The notes under the pieces: generated by a model
Databases searched by the model: none
What the model saw: only the letters and a program-made list of their open reading frames with translations
What the model was told of the DNA's origin: nothing
Program-made: the position numbers and the translations under genes
Shown: in pieces, positions 13,636 to 15,322 of the stretch
How the letters are laid out: every line of letters begins with the position of its first letter
Numbering within the stretch: the stretch's first letter is position 1
Assembly (NCBI GenBank): GCA_964631595.1
Contig: CAZVXL010000030.1
Coordinates: 1 to 15,322, forward strand
Direction: 5' to 3'
Source of the DNA: UMGS1312 sp964631595
Lineage (GTDB): Bacteria > Bacillota > Clostridia > Oscillospirales > CAG-272
DNA length: 15,322 bases

Positions 13636-14913
13636 ATGGCAAAACTTAAAATCGGTGTTTTCGGTGGATACCGCGGACACACAATGATCGATGTGCTTTT
13701 CAAGCATAGCGACGCGGAGCTTGTTGCGGTTTGCGATAAGTATGAACCCATCCTTGAGAGAGTGTCAAACGAGGGTAAGGAGCGTGGAATGGAAATCGCC
13801 ACCTACACAAGCTTTGACGAGTTTATTCTTCATGATATGGATGCGGTCGTTCTTGCAAACTACGCAACCGAGCACGCCGTATTTGCGATCCGTTGCCTCA
13901 GAGCAGGCAAGCACGTTATGTCCGAGGTGCTCCCGTGTGAGACTATGGCACAGGCTGTAGAGCTTATCGAGGCAGTCGAGGAGAGCGGCAAGGAGTATGT
14001 CTATGCCGAGAACTACTGCTATATGCGCCACGCATTTGAGATGTGGAAACGCTATAAGGCGGGAGAGATCGGTGAGGTAACATATATTGAGGGAGAGTAC
14101 GTGCATGACTGTACCGCTATCTGGCCTCAGATCACCTACGGAGATCCCGATCACTGGAGAAACAGAATGCACCCCACCTTCTACTGCACTCACAGTATCG
14201 GTCCCATGCTGACCATGACCGGACTTCGTCCTGTTCAGGTAGTGGGCTTTGAGACTCCCCTGCACGATAAGTATAAGGATATAGCGATCACCCGCGGAGC
14301 AGGTATTGAGATAATCACTCTTGAGAACGGCGCTATCGCGCGCTCCGTTCACGGAGATCTCAAGCGTGAGCCCTGCAGCTATAACTACATGATCTACGGT
14401 CAGAAGGGTATGATGGAGGGCGACCGCTTCCCGAACGACAATAAGCTTATGCACGTGTATAAGGAGAGCGACAAGTTCTGCAAGGGCGATTGGGAAAATT
14501 ACGATCCCGAGCCGTTCGTAGAGCCCGAGAAGGCGAAGGAGTTCGGTACCCACGGCGGCTCCGACTTCTACGCAACGCACTTCTTTATCGAGAAGATACT
14601 CGGCAGACCTCAGGGCGAGTGGGCGATAGACGTCTACACCGCAGTTGATATGGGTATATGCGGAATACTTGCATATAAGTCCATACTTGAAGGAAACGTG
14701 CCGATAAAGGTGCCCAATTTCCGCAACAAGGAGGAGCGCGACGCATACAGAAACGATAATGCCTGCACCACACCGTGGGTAGCCGGCGATCAGCTTCTGC
14801 CCCGCTCATCGCATCCGTTCGAGCCGGTTCCCGAGGAGACCTACAAGCGTCATGAGGAGCTGTGGAAGAACGGCACGAACCTTGAGTACGGTACGGATTT
14901 CGAGATCAAGTAA
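13636..14913 (+). CDS. Gfo/Idh/MocA-family oxidoreductase
   Basis: 425 residues. The N-terminal Rossmann domain begins KIGVFGGYRG (5-14) and continues ELVAVCDKYEPILERV, so NAD(P) binding is expected, although GGYRG departs from the usual GxGxxG. The family's EKP motif, whose Lys takes part in catalysis, is replaced by SEVLPCETM (96-104). The C-terminal alpha/beta domain starts around YVYAENYCYMRHAFEMWK and contains GEIGEVTYIEGEYVHDC and THSIGPMLTMTG with His186 as a candidate active-site residue. Family members act on sugars, inositols or glycosides; the substrate is unknown here, and the missing Lys points to an atypical branch. ATG 13636 follows AAGAGGGTAAGAA. It lies 98 bp after glnS and may be read from the same promoter. 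The terminator at 14967-15003 ends the unit. Confidence 0.9.
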   Translation: MAKLKIGVFGGYRGHTMIDVLFKHSDAELVAVCDKYEPILERVSNEGKERGMEIATYTSFDEFILHDMDAVVLANYATEHAVFAIRCLRAGKHVMSEVLPCETMAQAVELIEAVEESGKEYVYAENYCYMRHAFEMWKRYKAGEIGEVTYIEGEYVHDCTAIWPQITYGDPDHWRNRMHPTFYCTHSIGPMLTMTGLRPVQVVGFETPLHDKYKDIAITRGAGIEIITLENGAIARSVHGDLKREPCSYNYMIYGQKGMMEGDRFPNDNKLMHVYKESDKFCKGDWENYDPEPFVEPEKAKEFGTHGGSDFYATHFFIEKILGRPQGEWAIDVYTAVDMGICGILAYKSILEGNVPIKVPNFRNKEERDAYRNDNACTTPWVAGDQLLPRSSHPFEPVPEETYKRHEELWKNGTNLEYGTDFEIK

Positions 14914-14949
14914 GCTGCCGTCGGTATAAGACGGCGACCGAAAGCGGTC
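14914..14949 (+). other. Hairpin pair after the oxidoreductase gene
   Basis: GCCGTC-GGTATAA-GACGGC (14917-14935) and GACCG-AAAG-CGGTC (14936-14949) lie back to back immediately after the stop codon. The layout and the TCGGTATA core resemble the pair after glnS. Confidence 0.45.
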
Positions 14950-14966
14950 ATTTGCAAAATATATGC

Positions 14967-15003
14967 GGGAGTGCGAGGGCAAGCTGCCTTCGCACTCTTT
15001 CTA
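14967..15003 (+). terminator. Rho-independent terminator
   Basis: A 13-bp stem with one G-U pair, GAGTGCGAGGGCA / TGCCTTCGCACTC (14969-14997), closed by a 3-nt AGC loop and followed by TTTCT. It ends the gltX/glnS/oxidoreductase block. From here to the tRNA promoter at 15141 I see nothing. Confidence 0.85.
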
Positions 15004-15140
15004 TCCCTTGCGACGTGCGGAGATCACGGAGACGAGTGCCCCGAAGCCGATTGACCTTACGGCGTGCGATCCTCATGCGCGACGAGAGGGCACTGCTTGA
15101 TTTTAAGACAGACTCACGCGAGAAAATTTGTGTTTATGTA

Positions 15141-15169
15141 TTGACTTTCGCCTTAAAATGTGATAATAT
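15141..15169 (+). promoter_or_regulatory. Promoter of tRNA-Lys
   Basis: TTGACT (15141-15146), a 17-bp spacer ending TGTGA, and TAATAT (15164-15169). The expected start is about 25 nt before the tRNA. Confidence 0.8.
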
Positions 15170-15200
15170 ATATAGGCTTGAATTTGATATTCGGGCGTAT

Positions 15201-15276
15201 GACCCATTAGCTCAGATGGCAGAGCACATGACTTTTAATCATGGTGTCCGGAGTTCGACTCTCCGATGGGTCACCA
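15201..15276 (+). tRNA. tRNA-Lys(UUU)
   Basis: A 76-nt cloverleaf with an encoded CCA end (15274-15276). The acceptor stem is GACCCAT/ATGGGTC (7 bp) with discriminator A15273. The D arm contains TTAGCTCAGATGGCAGAGC. The anticodon stem CATGA/TCATG closes the loop CTTTTAA, whose anticodon is TTT (UUU, lysine). The T arm is TCCGG-AGTTCGACT-CTCCGA-like with the GTTCGA core. It has its own promoter and terminator and is a single gene in this window. Confidence 0.97.
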
Positions 15277-15293
15277 AAGCAATCTTAAACAAA

Positions 15294-15322
15294 GTCCCCA
15301 AGAAGTCTTCTTTCTTGGGGGC
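15294..15322 (+). terminator. Terminator of tRNA-Lys, cut by the right edge
   Basis: CCCCAAGAA (15296-15304) and TTCTTGGGG (15312-15320) form a perfect 9-bp stem with a GTCTTCT loop, extended by T-G and G-C pairs at 15294-15295/15321-15322. The expected T-run lies beyond the window. Confidence 0.75.

Noticed and set aside
13765..14580. 271-codon minus-strand open frame opposite the oxidoreductase
   Set aside because: Antisense shadow; the plus-strand gene has clear family motifs and a ribosome site.

Overview
The window reads as chromosome from a moderately GC-rich Firmicute, most likely an uncultured gut Clostridia (Oscillospirales- or Christensenellales-like). The reasons are strong AGGAGG-type ribosome sites, sigma-A promoters with 17-bp spacers, a tRNA gene with an encoded CCA end, a YnbB/'aluminium resistance' type PLP enzyme, separate GluRS and GlnRS genes, and a DUF4838 surface lipoprotein. 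The lineage is inferred from gene content only.

Left block (1-4461, minus strand): a PLP enzyme of the methionine gamma-lyase/YnbB family, a short-form S-adenosylhomocysteine hydrolase (ahcY) and a coupled small membrane protein form one unit behind a good promoter at 4503-4531. Behind its own promoter (1389-1417) lies gpmI, cofactor-independent phosphoglycerate mutase, cut by the left edge of the window. Both promoters carry the same 10-mer, TGTGATTGCA, just downstream of the -10 box.

Centre (4612-8314, plus strand): a promoter, a compact structured leader and an intact 699-aa DUF4838 lipoprotein. Next comes about 1.3 kb of decayed sequence holding a second, diverged DUF4838 gene and the two ends of an endonuclease/exonuclease/phosphatase (EEP) domain, broken by frameshifts and deletions. 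A terminator that could work in both directions ends the block.

Regulatory island (8479-9404): a membrane-anchored XRE-type regulator (minus) and an 82-aa membrane protein (plus). Between them are two promoters pointing at each other, one of them a perfect TTGACA-17-TATAAT, and a GC-rich nested-helix segment. Direct repeats at about 22-bp spacing lie upstream of the regulator.

Right block (9467-14913, plus strand): a metallo-beta-lactamase-fold hydrolase that appears to start at CTG, gltX and glnS, in close succession behind one promoter, then a Gfo/Idh/MocA-family oxidoreductase with a strong terminator. A tRNA-Lys(UUU) gene with its own promoter and terminator closes the window. I found no CRISPR array, insertion sequence, phage gene or known defence system. 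The best candidates for something undescribed are the structured leader at 4666-4716 and the regulatory island at 8889-9126.
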